Origin: Intrasporangium_A sp039812505
Lineage (GTDB): Bacteria > Actinomycetota > Actinomycetes > Actinomycetales > Dermatophilaceae
Length of the DNA stretch: 15,094 nucleotides
Assembly: GCF_039812505.1 (NCBI RefSeq)
Contig: NZ_JBDIAQ010000083.1
Location: 1-15,094, forward strand
Reading direction: 5' to 3'
How positions within the stretch are numbered: the stretch's first letter is position 1; every line of letters starts with the position of its first letter. Below the pieces are notes generated by a model. It saw nothing but the letters and a program-made list of their open reading frames with translations, did not search any database and had not been told where the DNA came from. This document shows, piece by piece, positions 8,084 to 15,094 of the stretch. The position numbers were made by a program, and so were the translations under genes.

Positions 8084-8480
8084 GCCGACGCGTCGCGAGG
8101 GTCCCGGCTCCAGCGTTCGGTATGACGTTGAGCGCCGTTCCAGCCGCGCCGATCCGCCACCCGGCCGGGATAACTGCTTGCCGCCCGGTGGGCCCTGGCC
8201 GGACACTGGTTCGCGGGGAGTCTTCGGCACCGTTGGGGGCCACGATGGGGTATTGGGGCGGGTGTCTGCGGGCGCGTGTCGGTCACGACGCCCCGACACG
8301 GGAGCGGCGGACTGGACAGCGGGGGCCGGTACCCACCATGCTCCGATCCCGCACCCAGGATTCTTCGATCTCGCACCCGGGCGTTTCCGAGCCCGCGCGC
8401 TCTACCATGAAGGGTACGCGCGGCGGGTGTCGCGCACGGCGAGCCACCCACCGCCACCCCTTGGCAAGGAGCAGTGCCGG
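8084..8480. other. 397-nt intergenic region upstream of the GAF-ANTAR gene
   Basis: No convincing gene was seen here. It contains an 8-bp inverted repeat (CGTGTCGG at 8275-8282, CCGACACG at 8293-8300, 10-nt loop). It also has a direct repeat of 16 bp with two mismatches and a 22-nt period (8344-8359 and 8366-8381), and a weak -10 candidate TACCAT (8403-8408). AAGGAG (8466-8471) is the ribosome-binding site for the ATG at 8481. The length and repeats suggest regulated transcription of the ANTAR gene. Confidence 0.5.
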
Positions 8481-9290
8481 ATGGACGACGACCGTCAGCA
8501 GCGACATCTCGCCCTCATGGGACACCAGTTCACGCAGGTGAGTGCCGCGCTGAGGTCGGTCGACGGAGAGGGTCTGGACCCCGAGCTGGTCGTCAAGCTG
8601 GCTGCGCGGGCCCTGCCGCATGCTCACCACTGCTCGCTGACCGTGCTGCGGCGCGGACGGTTCCCCCGCACGGTCAGCGCCACCGACCCGTTGCCCCGGC
8701 AGGTGGACAAGCTCCAGCTGGCCACCGGTGAGGGGCCGTGCGTGGGGGAGTCCGGGGGGCAGCGGGTCCTCCGGTCCGGCCGGCTGGACACGGATTCCCG
8801 GTGGCCGGTCTTCGGGCCGCGGTGCGTCGAGGACACCGGGGTCCACAGCGTCCTGTCGATCCGGCTCGCGCTGGCCGGTGGCGACCATGCGTCGCTGAGC
8901 TTCTACTCGCGCAGGCCCGACGCGTTCGGCGACCTCGACGTCGACGTCGCGTCGATCTTCGCCCCGTTCGCGGCGCTGTCGGTCGAGCAGCTGCTGCGGC
9001 GGCGGGACGCGGCGGACTTCCAGGCGGCCCTGTCGAGCAGCCGGCAGATCGGCACCGCCATCGGGATCATCATGACCCAGGACCTGGTCACCTCGGAGGA
9101 GGCCTTCGAGCGGCTTCGGCAGGCCAGCCAGCACCTCAACCGCAAGCTGCGCGACATCGCCGCCGAGGTGGAACAGACCGGGGAGGTGCCGGCCTACGGG
9201 GCGAGGCCGTCCGGTGACGTGGACCGGGCCACCCAGGACGGCTCCGACGACCAGGCCGGCGAGGGTCTGCCCGACGAGCAGTGCGGGTGA
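8481..9290 (+). CDS. GAF and ANTAR domain-containing protein
   Basis: This is a probable signal-responsive antiterminator. The 269-aa protein has a GAF sensor domain (about residues 31-172) with typical features such as ATGEGPCVGE, DSRWPVFGP and GVHSVLSIRLAL. An ANTAR RNA-binding domain follows (about 180-234; QAALSSSRQIGTAIGIIMTQ, then EEAFERLRQASQHLNRKLRD). ANTAR domains bind paired hexaloop hairpins in nascent RNA and prevent termination. An acidic, low-complexity tail (about 240-269) follows. The ATG at 8481 has AAGGAG 9 nt upstream; the longer open frame before it lacks domain similarity. No kinase partner is adjacent, so the GAF domain itself probably senses the ligand, which is unknown. 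The M20 peptidase gene follows after 52 nt but seems to have its own promoter. Confidence 0.9.
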   Translation: MDDDRQQRHLALMGHQFTQVSAALRSVDGEGLDPELVVKLAARALPHAHHCSLTVLRRGRFPRTVSATDPLPRQVDKLQLATGEGPCVGESGGQRVLRSGRLDTDSRWPVFGPRCVEDTGVHSVLSIRLALAGGDHASLSFYSRRPDAFGDLDVDVASIFAPFAALSVEQLLRRRDAADFQAALSSSRQIGTAIGIIMTQDLVTSEEAFERLRQASQHLNRKLRDIAAEVEQTGEVPAYGARPSGDVDRATQDGSDDQAGEGLPDEQCG

Positions 9291-9330
9291 CCGGTCGGTC
9301 CCGGCCGAGGGGACCGGCCCGTCGGTGATC

Positions 9331-9345
9331 TACCCTGCTGGCATG
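9331..9345 (+). promoter_or_regulatory. -10 box of the M20 gene, probable leaderless start
   Basis: TACCCT (9331-9336) fits TANNNT and ends 6 nt before the ATG at 9343. No Shine-Dalgarno sequence is present in the short gap. No clear -35 is seen. Confidence 0.4.
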
Positions 9346-10626
9346 ACGAGCCCGGCCTGCCTGACCCCGGCCCAGCGGCGTGTCCTGGACGCGCTCGACG
9401 AGCCCGGCATGCTGCAGCGGCTGCAACGGCTGGTCCGGGTGCCGAGCGTGACGGGCACCGACGCGGAGTCCGAGCTGCAGGACACCATGGCCGACGAGCT
9501 GGCCGGGCTCGGGTTCGAGGTCGACCTGTGGCAGCTGGACCTCGCCGCGCTCGAGGCGGACCCCGACTATCCGGGCACCGAGGTCGACCGGAGCGAGGGC
9601 TACGGCCTCGTCGGCCTGTCACCGGGTGAGGGTGAGCCGGGCCTGGTCCTGCAGGGACACATCGACGTCGTCCCGGTCGGAGACCCGGCCGCCTGGGCGG
9701 GCGGCGACCCGTTCGGTGCCGTGCTGGCCGGCGACGCGGTGCATGGCCGCGGCACCTGCGACATGAAGGCCGGCGTCGCGGTCAACTTCGCCGTGGCACA
9801 GGCCCTCGCGACCTCGGGGGTGGTCCTGGAGAAGCGGTTCGCCCTGCACCAGGTGGTCAGCGAGGAGGACGGTGGGCTCGGCGCGTTCGCGACGATGAGG
9901 CGCGGTCACCGTGGCGAGGCCGCCGTCATCACAGAGCCGACCAGCGGTCGGGTCGTCATCGCCAACGCGGGCGCGTTGACCTTCGAGATCCGGGTGCCCG
10001 GACGGGCGGCGCACGGCAGCACGCGGCTGGAGGGCGTCTCGGCGTTCGAGGCGTTCTGGCCCGTGCATGCGGCTCTGCGTGCCCTGGAGCAGCGGATCAA
10101 CGCGACGCCCAGCCCGCTGTTCGAGGGCAACCCGCTGCCGTACGGCATCTCCGTCGGCAAGGTCCGGGCCGGCGACTGGGCCAGCTCGGTGCCCGATCTG
10201 CTGGTCGCGGAGGGTCGGCTCGGGGTCCCGCTGGGCGTCGACCCGGTGGTCGCCCGGGCCCAGCTCGAGGAGGCGGTCGCGGACGCCTGCGCAGCCGACC
10301 CGTGGCTGCGCGGGCATCCGGCGAGCGTGGCGTGGACCGGGGGGCAGTTCGCGCCGGGTCAGCTCGAGGCCGGGCACCCGCTCGTGGGCCAGATGGCGGA
10401 TGCGGTCGAGCTGACCCAGGGGTCTCGCCCGAGGCTCGGCGCGGCACCATACGGGTCCGACCTGCGCCTCTACGTCGGGGTCGGCGGCATCCCGACCCTG
10501 CACTACGGGCCTGGCGATGTCCGGCTGGCCCACGCGCCGCGCGAGCAGGTGAGCGTCAGTGAGATGTTCGCCGTGGCGCGTGCCCTGGCGGTGCTCGCTG
10601 TGGACCGGCTGGGTGGGCACCTCTGA
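9343..10626 (+). CDS. M20-family metallopeptidase (ArgE/DapE-like deacylase)
   Basis: A cytosolic zinc-dependent hydrolase that cleaves an amide bond, as in acetylornithine or succinyl-diaminopimelate deacylation or dipeptide cleavage; the substrate is not clear. The 427-aa protein has the M20 pattern: H106 and D108 in GHIDVVP, D140 in RGTCDMKAG, the general base and ligand E174-E175 in SEEDGG, E198 in ITEP, and H397 near the C-terminus in VRLAHAPRE. The dimerisation domain begins near 206, with RAAHGS at 221-226. The N-terminal helix region and the insert around 62-90 resemble the ArgE/DapE group annotated generically in actinobacteria. The ATG at 9343 was chosen because upstream codons overlap the tail of the ANTAR gene and a -10 box sits 6 nt before it. 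It converges on the importer operon. Confidence 0.9.
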   Translation: MTSPACLTPAQRRVLDALDEPGMLQRLQRLVRVPSVTGTDAESELQDTMADELAGLGFEVDLWQLDLAALEADPDYPGTEVDRSEGYGLVGLSPGEGEPGLVLQGHIDVVPVGDPAAWAGGDPFGAVLAGDAVHGRGTCDMKAGVAVNFAVAQALATSGVVLEKRFALHQVVSEEDGGLGAFATMRRGHRGEAAVITEPTSGRVVIANAGALTFEIRVPGRAAHGSTRLEGVSAFEAFWPVHAALRALEQRINATPSPLFEGNPLPYGISVGKVRAGDWASSVPDLLVAEGRLGVPLGVDPVVARAQLEEAVADACAADPWLRGHPASVAWTGGQFAPGQLEAGHPLVGQMADAVELTQGSRPRLGAAPYGSDLRLYVGVGGIPTLHYGPGDVRLAHAPREQVSVSEMFAVARALAVLAVDRLGGHL

Positions 10627-10673
10627 GCCGACCGACGGACCGCGGGCACGGCTGGGGTGGGGCTGCGGCGCGC

Positions 10674-12239
10674 TCAGACGATGTAGCGGATGGTGCGTCG
10701 CATGATCAGGTAGACCGGGATCGACCCGAGCGCGAGCAGCATCACCGCGTAGGGCGAGGCGGCGGTGAAGTCGAGCGACTCCCCGTTGGTCGTGGCCCAC
10801 AGCCCGGTGGCCAGGGTCTGGGTGTTGAACGGCAGCAGCATGAGCGTGGTGGTCAGCTCCTTGCTTGCGTCCAGCCCCACGAGCAGCGCCCCGGTGGCCA
10901 GTCCCGGCAGGGCGATCGGCAGCGAGACCCGGCGCAGCCGCTGCCAGGCTCCGCTGCCGAGCGAGGCGGCCGCCTCGTCGTACTTGGCCAGGGCCGCGTG
11001 CAGGCCGACCCGCTGGTTGGCCACGGCCAGCGGCAGGTAGAGGATGACGTAGGCGATCACCAGCAGGCCCGCCGTCTTGTACAGTCCGGGCACCAGCCGG
11101 GTGGCCAGGAAGACGAGGGCCAGGGCGAGGATGGCGCCCGGCATGGCGTGCGCCAGCCACACGGACCGTTCGGTCAGGTTCGACCAGGCCGACGGGTACC
11201 GGCTGACCCACCAGGCGACCGGCAGGGCCACGGCCGAGGCCAGCAGGCCCGCCCACACCGCGTAGGTGAGGCTGACCTGGGCGGACGCCAGGACCTGGGT
11301 CCAGTCGATGACCAGCTGCCGGTGCGGCGAGGTCAGGCCATGGATCGTCATGTACCCGGTCGGGCCGAGGGCCAGCAGCGGAACGACGAGCACGCCGGCC
11401 AGGACGGCCAGGTGGGCGCGGCCCAGACGGGCCCGGGTCGGCGGGCGGACGGTCTGCGAGCCGACGCTCTGCCGGTGCGCGGGTCCGGTCAGCAGCCGCC
11501 CGCCGGCCAGCAGGGCGAACGCCAGGCCGGCCAGCAGCAGGGAGAGGGAGCGGGCCGACTCGTAGTCGCCGTAGTCGAGCATGTTGGCCATGATCGTCGT
11601 CGTCAGGGTGCGTTGGCGCAGCTGCACCATGGCGCCGTACTCGGACAGCACGTGCAGGGCCACGATGAGCACGCTGGAGGCTATGGCGGGCCGCAGCTGC
11701 GGCGCCGTGACCCGCCAGAACACCGCAGCCGGGCGGACGCCCAGGCTGAGGGCGACCTCCTCCTGAGCGGGGTCGACGTTGCGCACGGCCACGATGCTGG
11801 CGAGGAACACGTAGGGGTAGAGGGTGAGCGCGAGGATGGCGGTCGCGCCCGCGAAGGTGGTGACGATGTTCGTGCGGGGGGCGAACATGAGGTTGGCGGA
11901 GTATGCCGCGTAGGCGGCCACGAAGCCGGGGATCGCCAGCGGCATCGCGAGCAGCACCGTCAGCAGCTTGCGGAACGGGATGGTGGTGCGCACGAGCAGG
12001 ATCGCGCCACCGACTCCGACGACTACGCACGTCGCCGAGACGGACAGGGTCAGACCGACGGTGCGCAGGATGTCGCCGGTCGTGGTCGGGTAGGTGAACA
12101 GCCTGCCGATCGCCTCGGTCGAGATCCCTGCCGCGAACAGGTAGGCGAACGGCAGCAGCGACAACGCGCCGACGGCCATCGCGGGAACCGCGATGGCCGC
12201 ACGGCTGCAGGTGGCGCGCCACCTGCTCGGTCGGGTCAT
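10674..12239 (-). CDS. Fe(III) ABC transporter permease, two fused domains
   Basis: This inner-membrane subunit forms the channel of an iron(III) importer of the FbpB/SfuB type. The 521-aa length fits a fused permease with two binding-protein-dependent transport domains. Each half has an EAA loop that contacts the ATPase: EEVALSLGVRPAAVFWRVTA in the first half and DEAAASLGSGAWQRLRRVSL in the second. About 12 hydrophobic segments are spread over both halves, with a polar linker in the middle (HRQSVGSQTVRPPTRAR). The ATG at 12239 lies 1 nt after the stop codon of the lipoprotein gene, so translation is probably coupled. It is the last gene of the operon and converges on the M20 gene across a 47-nt gap without a strong hairpin. 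Confidence 0.92.
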   Translation of the reverse strand: MTRPSRWRATCSRAAIAVPAMAVGALSLLPFAYLFAAGISTEAIGRLFTYPTTTGDILRTVGLTLSVSATCVVVGVGGAILLVRTTIPFRKLLTVLLAMPLAIPGFVAAYAAYSANLMFAPRTNIVTTFAGATAILALTLYPYVFLASIVAVRNVDPAQEEVALSLGVRPAAVFWRVTAPQLRPAIASSVLIVALHVLSEYGAMVQLRQRTLTTTIMANMLDYGDYESARSLSLLLAGLAFALLAGGRLLTGPAHRQSVGSQTVRPPTRARLGRAHLAVLAGVLVVPLLALGPTGYMTIHGLTSPHRQLVIDWTQVLASAQVSLTYAVWAGLLASAVALPVAWWVSRYPSAWSNLTERSVWLAHAMPGAILALALVFLATRLVPGLYKTAGLLVIAYVILYLPLAVANQRVGLHAALAKYDEAAASLGSGAWQRLRRVSLPIALPGLATGALLVGLDASKELTTTLMLLPFNTQTLATGLWATTNGESLDFTAASPYAVMLLALGSIPVYLIMRRTIRYIV

Positions 12240-12240
12240 G

Positions 12241-13305
12241 TCAGCTGGTCATGCCCAGGCTCTTGAGCAGCTGCTGGGCCTGGGACTGGTCGGCGTAGAT
12301 GCTCATGTCGTAGGTCGGCGAGGCGATGTCGCTCAGGCTACCCACCAGCTTGCTCGAGGTGCCGACGGCCACCGGGTACTGTGCGCCGGACTCGTCGATG
12401 TCTGCACTGGAGAGGATCTGCTGGCCCCCGTCCTTGCTGGTCAGCCACTGGACGAACTTGGCGGCGGCCTCCTTGTGTGTGCTGGTCTTCAGGATCGCTG
12501 CGCCCGAGGAGAGGATGAGGTTGCCCGGGTCGGCCTCGGGGAAGTGGTAGATCTTCGAGGTCATGTGCTCCGGGCCGCCGACCTCGGCGGCCTTGATCCA
12601 CCAGTAGTAGTGGTTCGACAGGCCCATCGCGTGCTTGCCGGCCTCGACGGTGTCTCGCACGTTGCCGTTCTTCTGCTCGTTGACGCCGTTCGCCTTGACC
12701 TTCTTGAGGAAGTCGGTCGTCTTCTCGGTGCCGATCGTCGAGATGAGGTACTGGGTCGTGGCGACGAATGCGCCGGACGGGGCGTAGGCGAACTTGCCCT
12801 TGTACTGCGGGTCGGTGATATCGAGCAGGGTCTTGGGCAGGTCTGCCTTCTCGATCAGGCCGGGGTTGTAGAAGAGCACGCGGACCCGGGCCGCGTAGGC
12901 CACCCAGAGGTCCTGCGGCGAGCTGAGACCGGGCTGCACCTGGGCGACCGTGGACGACGCGATCGGCTCGAGCAGGCCGGCCTTGCCCAGCTGGGCCACC
13001 GGGGCGGGGTCCTCGGACAGGAACAGGTCAGCGGGCGAGGCCTTGCCCTCCGCCTGGATCTGTCCGACCGTCGCATCCTGCTGGACGTCGAAGGTGACGC
13101 CGGTCTTCTTCGTGTAGGCATCGGTCAGGCCCTTGACCAGGGCCGCGTGCTGGTCGGTGTAGACGGTCAGGGTCGTCGTCGGTTCCGAGCCGGTGGCGCC
13201 GGCATCGGCCGAAGGGGAGGACGAGCATCCTGCTGTGACGGCTAGGAGCGCGACCGCCCCGGCGATGGCGGTGGTGACGCGCGAGCGTAGCCCTGTTCTT
13301 GGCAT
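12241..13305 (-). CDS. Fe(III) ABC transporter substrate-binding lipoprotein
   Basis: An extracellular, membrane-anchored iron(III)-binding protein of the FbpA/AfuA group. The 354-aa precursor starts with a signal peptide (basic MPRTGLRSR, then a hydrophobic stretch) and a lipobox VTAGC with lipidated C27. The mature part begins the typical fold at LTVYTDQHAALVKGL (about 46-60) and has the paired tyrosines Y233-Y234 in NHYYWW, which coordinate Fe(III) in this family. The ATG at 13305 has AAGGAG (13314-13319) 8 nt upstream. An 87-nt gap separates it from the ATPase gene, longer than elsewhere in the operon. Binding of chelated rather than free iron cannot be excluded. Confidence 0.94.
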   Translation of the reverse strand: MPRTGLRSRVTTAIAGAVALLAVTAGCSSSPSADAGATGSEPTTTLTVYTDQHAALVKGLTDAYTKKTGVTFDVQQDATVGQIQAEGKASPADLFLSEDPAPVAQLGKAGLLEPIASSTVAQVQPGLSSPQDLWVAYAARVRVLFYNPGLIEKADLPKTLLDITDPQYKGKFAYAPSGAFVATTQYLISTIGTEKTTDFLKKVKANGVNEQKNGNVRDTVEAGKHAMGLSNHYYWWIKAAEVGGPEHMTSKIYHFPEADPGNLILSSGAAILKTSTHKEAAAKFVQWLTSKDGGQQILSSADIDESGAQYPVAVGTSSKLVGSLSDIASPTYDMSIYADQSQAQQLLKSLGMTS

Positions 13306-13313
13306 GAGGGAAT

Positions 13314-13319
13314 CTCCTT
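13314..13319 (-). promoter_or_regulatory. Ribosome-binding site of the iron-binding lipoprotein gene
   Basis: AAGGAG on the minus strand, 8 nt before the ATG, is the strongest such site in the operon. This agrees with the usual need for more binding protein than permease or ATPase. The remaining gap to 13392 shows only weak short inverted repeats. Confidence 0.6.
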
Positions 13320-13392
13320 CTGTCGCTAGGGTCTTGCTGGGTGGGTGGGTCCGCCGCCGTGCGGTGAGGACGGCGACCGTGTCACCAGGCGT

Positions 13393-14499
13393 TCAGCACG
13401 CGTAGGTGCAGACGGGGCGTTCGACGACCAGCCGGACGTGATCGCCGACCCGGTAGTCGTGGTCGCCGAGGACCCGGACCGGGATCTGTTGGGGCAGCTC
13501 GGGAACCTGGACCTGCAGGACCTCGTCGTGCCCGTAGAACGTGTGGGTCCGGATGGTGCCGACCAGGCCCGCGGGGGCGTCCGCCGCCCGCTTCGCGAAG
13601 CGGTCCTCTGCGCGGCTCGCGTGGATGTTCTCCGGACGGATCAGGACCTCGCAGTGCCCTTCTCGGCCGTGCCAGCCGGCCACGGGCAGGGTGCCGAAGA
13701 TGCACGACACGCTCGGGCCGGCCAGGGGGTCCAGCTGTGCCACCGGCAGCATCTCCCCCTCGACGATCACGGCCTCCCCGAGGAAGCGGGCCAGCTGCAG
13801 GTCGAGCGGCCGGTAGTACGCGGTGCGCGGCTCGTCGATCTGCACCACCCGGCCGGCGCGCATCACCGCGACCCGGTCACCGAGCGCGAGTGCCTCCTGC
13901 TGGTCGTGGGTGACCAGCACCGCGGTGGTGCCGAGGGCCGTGAGCACGGACTGGACCTGTGCGCGCAGGGACTCGCGCAGATACTCGTCCAGGGCGGAGA
14001 ACGGCTCGTCGAGCAGCACGACCCGGGGGCCGGGTGCGATCGCCCGGGCCAGCGAGACGCGCTGCTGCTGCCCGCCGGACAGCTCGTGCGGCCGCCTTCG
14101 GCTCAGCTGTTCCAGGCCGACGAGCTCGAGCGCCTCTCGCACCTTCGCCCGGCGTTCCCGGGCGGGCAGGTGTCGCAACCCGAAGCCGACGTTCTGTGCC
14201 ACCGACAGGTGCGGGAACAGCGCCCCTTCCTGCGGGACGAGCCCGATGCCGCGGTCGTGCGCCGGAACCACCCGGCCGCCCGGTCCGGCGACCTGCCGGC
14301 CGGCGACGGCGATCGAGCCGGCGTCGGGGGTCTCGAAGCCGGCGATGGCGCGCAGCAGGGTCGTCTTCCCACAGCCGGACGGGCCGAGGACGGTGACCAG
14401 CTCACCCTCGGCGACCTCGAGGTCGACATTGTCAAGCGCGGTGACCCGGGTGTCGGGCTCCCGCCCGAAGACCTTTGACAGCCCTCGTATTTGCAGCAC
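13393..14499 (-). CDS. Fe(III) ABC transporter ATP-binding protein
   Basis: A cytoplasmic ATPase that powers the importer (FbpC type). With the start used here the protein has 368 residues: Walker A GPSGCGKT (39-46), Q-loop Q90 in LVPQEGALFPHL, signature LSGGQQQR (140-147), Walker B VVLLDEP (160-166) and switch H198 in LVTHD. A C-terminal TOBE-like regulatory part includes VLIRPENIH and ends in a cysteine-containing VCTYAC. I chose GTG 14499 because it gives the common N-terminus MLQIRGLSKVFG and lies 6 nt after TATGCT (14506-14511), fitting a leaderless start. An in-frame GTG at 14514 would add five residues and overlaps that -10 box. It is the first gene of the operon, directly under an iron box. 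Confidence 0.92.
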   Translation of the reverse strand: MLQIRGLSKVFGREPDTRVTALDNVDLEVAEGELVTVLGPSGCGKTTLLRAIAGFETPDAGSIAVAGRQVAGPGGRVVPAHDRGIGLVPQEGALFPHLSVAQNVGFGLRHLPARERRAKVREALELVGLEQLSRRRPHELSGGQQQRVSLARAIAPGPRVVLLDEPFSALDEYLRESLRAQVQSVLTALGTTAVLVTHDQQEALALGDRVAVMRAGRVVQIDEPRTAYYRPLDLQLARFLGEAVIVEGEMLPVAQLDPLAGPSVSCIFGTLPVAGWHGREGHCEVLIRPENIHASRAEDRFAKRAADAPAGLVGTIRTHTFYGHDEVLQVQVPELPQQIPVRVLGDHDYRVGDHVRLVVERPVCTYAC

Positions 14500-14505
14500 T
14501 CCGCC

Positions 14506-14511
14506 AGCATA
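14506..14511 (-). promoter_or_regulatory. -10 box of the iron-importer operon
   Basis: TATGCT on the minus strand matches TANNNT and ends 6 nt before the GTG at 14499. The iron box lies just upstream, over the spacer and -35 region. An alternative -10, TACCTT, overlaps the iron box itself. Confidence 0.5.
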
Positions 14512-14515
14512 CACA

Positions 14516-14534
14516 TAAGGTAAGGCTGGCCTAA
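14516..14534. promoter_or_regulatory. IdeR/DtxR-type iron box
   Basis: TAAGGTAAGGCTGGCCTAA agrees at 15 of 19 positions with the consensus TTAGGTTAGGCTAACCTAA, as I recall it. It sits immediately upstream of the -10 box of the iron-importer operon, where a metal-loaded IdeR/DtxR repressor would block RNA polymerase. The operon should therefore be induced when iron is scarce. Confidence 0.8.
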
Positions 14535-14888
14535 CAGCCCGGGTCTCGTGAGTCGTCTGGACGATTCAGGATGTGGCGCAGCCGGGTCAGAGCCGCCCAT
14601 GGCGCCTGGAGCCGGGCTGGTCGGCACCGCGACCGGAGCAGCCCGGCGCGAGCTGGTCGACACCGGTCCGCGCTCACTCCCGAGCCGGTCGGGTTGCCAG
14701 CCGGAGAGACCGGCGAGCCGGCGTACCAGCCGCTCGGTGAGAGCGACCCGGTGCAGCGGCCCGAGCCGCGCCCACAGCCTACGTTGGTTCACGGCCGTCA
14801 GGCGACGGCGGCCGGCCGGGTCGGTGACCGGTTCCGGGGCCGCCGCGTCCAGGTCGGTCATTTCCGCAGAGGCCAGAAGGAGCGCACC
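14535..14888. other. 354-nt intergenic region with a palindrome and possible minus-strand coding remnant
   Basis: An 18-nt palindrome (14550-14567; GAGTCGTC pairing with GACGATTC, one G-T pair, 2-nt centre) lies close to the iron box. On the minus strand, codons from an ATG at 14861 down to about 14650 have GC-rich third positions (MTDLDAAAPEPVTDPAGRRR, then LTAVNQRRLWARLGPLHRVA), but no ribosome-binding site is present. The frame then runs across the iron box into the ATPase gene. It may be a gene remnant or chance. On the plus strand TACGTT (14780-14785) is a weak -10 and AAGGAG (14877-14882) serves the gene at 14889. Confidence 0.35.
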
Positions 14889-15094
14889 ATGCCTGCCGCC
14901 ACCGTTCTCGGCGAGATCGTCCGCATCGACGATCGTTCGGTCCCGGTGCTGGGTCAGGAACCCGATGTCGCGAAGAGCCAACCGGATATCGCCAATGCCT
15001 TGCTGCACCGGGTCGACGACACGCTGTTCGTCGTCGATACCGGCGTCACCGTCGCGGGTGGGGGCAGCAACTATCGGGCCGTGGTCGGATTGTG
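14889..15094 (+). CDS. N-terminus of a possible MBL-fold metallo-hydrolase, cut by the window end
   Basis: The first 68 codons of a gene that continues beyond the window. The ATG at 14889 has a clear ribosome-binding site (AAGGAG at 14877-14882, 6 nt spacing), and the frame is open to the end. The peptide begins MPAATVLGEIVRIDDRSVPV and contains LLHRVDDTLFVVDTGVT, a beta-strand pattern seen near the N-terminus of metallo-beta-lactamase-fold proteins just before the metal motif. That motif would lie outside the window, so the family call is tentative. The gene is divergent from the iron importer, and the iron box about 350 nt upstream is probably too far to control it directly. Confidence 0.6.
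   Translation, partial: MPAATVLGEIVRIDDRSVPVLGQEPDVAKSQPDIANALLHRVDDTLFVVDTGVTVAGGGSNYRAVVGL

Noticed and set aside
8383..8417. GTTTCC and GGGTAC as a SigB-type promoter for the ANTAR gene
   Set aside because: The spacing of 23-25 nt between the two elements is far longer than the usual 14-17 nt.
10623..10677. CTGAGC / GCTCAG around the convergent stop codons as a terminator
   Set aside because: The 6-bp arms are made largely of the two stop codons and the loop is 43 nt long, so a stable hairpin is unlikely.
9619..12222. An 867-codon minus-strand open frame across the M20 and permease genes
   Set aside because: It is antisense or out of frame to two well-supported genes and has the Arg/Pro/Gly-rich composition of shadow frames.
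14103..15008. A 301-codon minus-strand frame covering the iron box
   Set aside because: It overlaps the ATPase gene out of frame and runs through the promoter; only its first part (14861 to about 14650) looks at all coding-like and is noted separately.

Overview
The window is GC-rich chromosomal DNA from an actinobacterium. The codon bias, GTG starts, TANNNT -10 boxes, an ANTAR regulator, an IdeR/DtxR-type iron box and the recR / DUF5063 / lysC neighbourhood all fit. A member of the Micrococcales, perhaps Intrasporangiaceae-like, is a guess rather than something the sequence proves.

Layout. (1) 1-1381: a terminator-like hairpin, then recR (recombination mediator) and a DUF5063 protein, both on +. 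(2) About 1382-3900: an island of foreign and broken DNA. It holds an ABC-2 permease without its ATPase (-), a 5'-truncated Rhs core end fused to an HNH nuclease toxin tip (+), an overlapping DUF4265-like candidate immunity gene (+), an IS110-family transposase C-terminus (-) and a multiply deleted ISL3-family transposase (+). GC content is clearly lower over the toxin and immunity genes. (3) 3900-5332: the aspartokinase gene lysC with its own promoter and an internal ribosome-binding site and GTG predicted to give a separate regulatory beta subunit. (4) 5342-5431: two tandem hairpin repeats between lysC and a convergent MFS gene. (5) 5448-8083: a DHA2-type MFS exporter (-) and a divergent metallo-beta-lactamase-fold gene interrupted by an in-frame amber codon. 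(6) 8481-10626: a GAF-ANTAR RNA-binding regulator and an M20 metallopeptidase/deacylase (+). (7) 10674-14499: a three-gene Fe(III) ABC importer operon on - (ATPase, lipoprotein, fused permease) under a near-consensus iron box. (8) 14889 to the end: the start of a further + gene that may be MBL-fold.

How the genes fit together. recR and DUF5063 look like the resident partners of lysC, and the island appears to have entered between them. Its contents look like successive insertions and deletions: an exporter operon cut at the permease start, an orphan Rhs tip with its immunity gene, then two transposase remnants. The importer operon is a complete system: a lipoprotein with the Tyr-Tyr iron-binding pair, a two-domain permease and an ATPase. 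It is probably repressed by an iron-loaded DtxR/IdeR regulator. Four genes (recR, the MFS gene, the M20 gene and the importer ATPase gene) have a TANNNT box 6-7 nt before the start codon and no usable Shine-Dalgarno, which suggests leaderless mRNAs. No tRNA, rRNA, CRISPR array or replication origin was seen. I did not find a clearly new multi-gene system. The most notable items are the orphan toxin-immunity module, the lysC internal start, the tandem hairpins and the amber-interrupted hydrolase.
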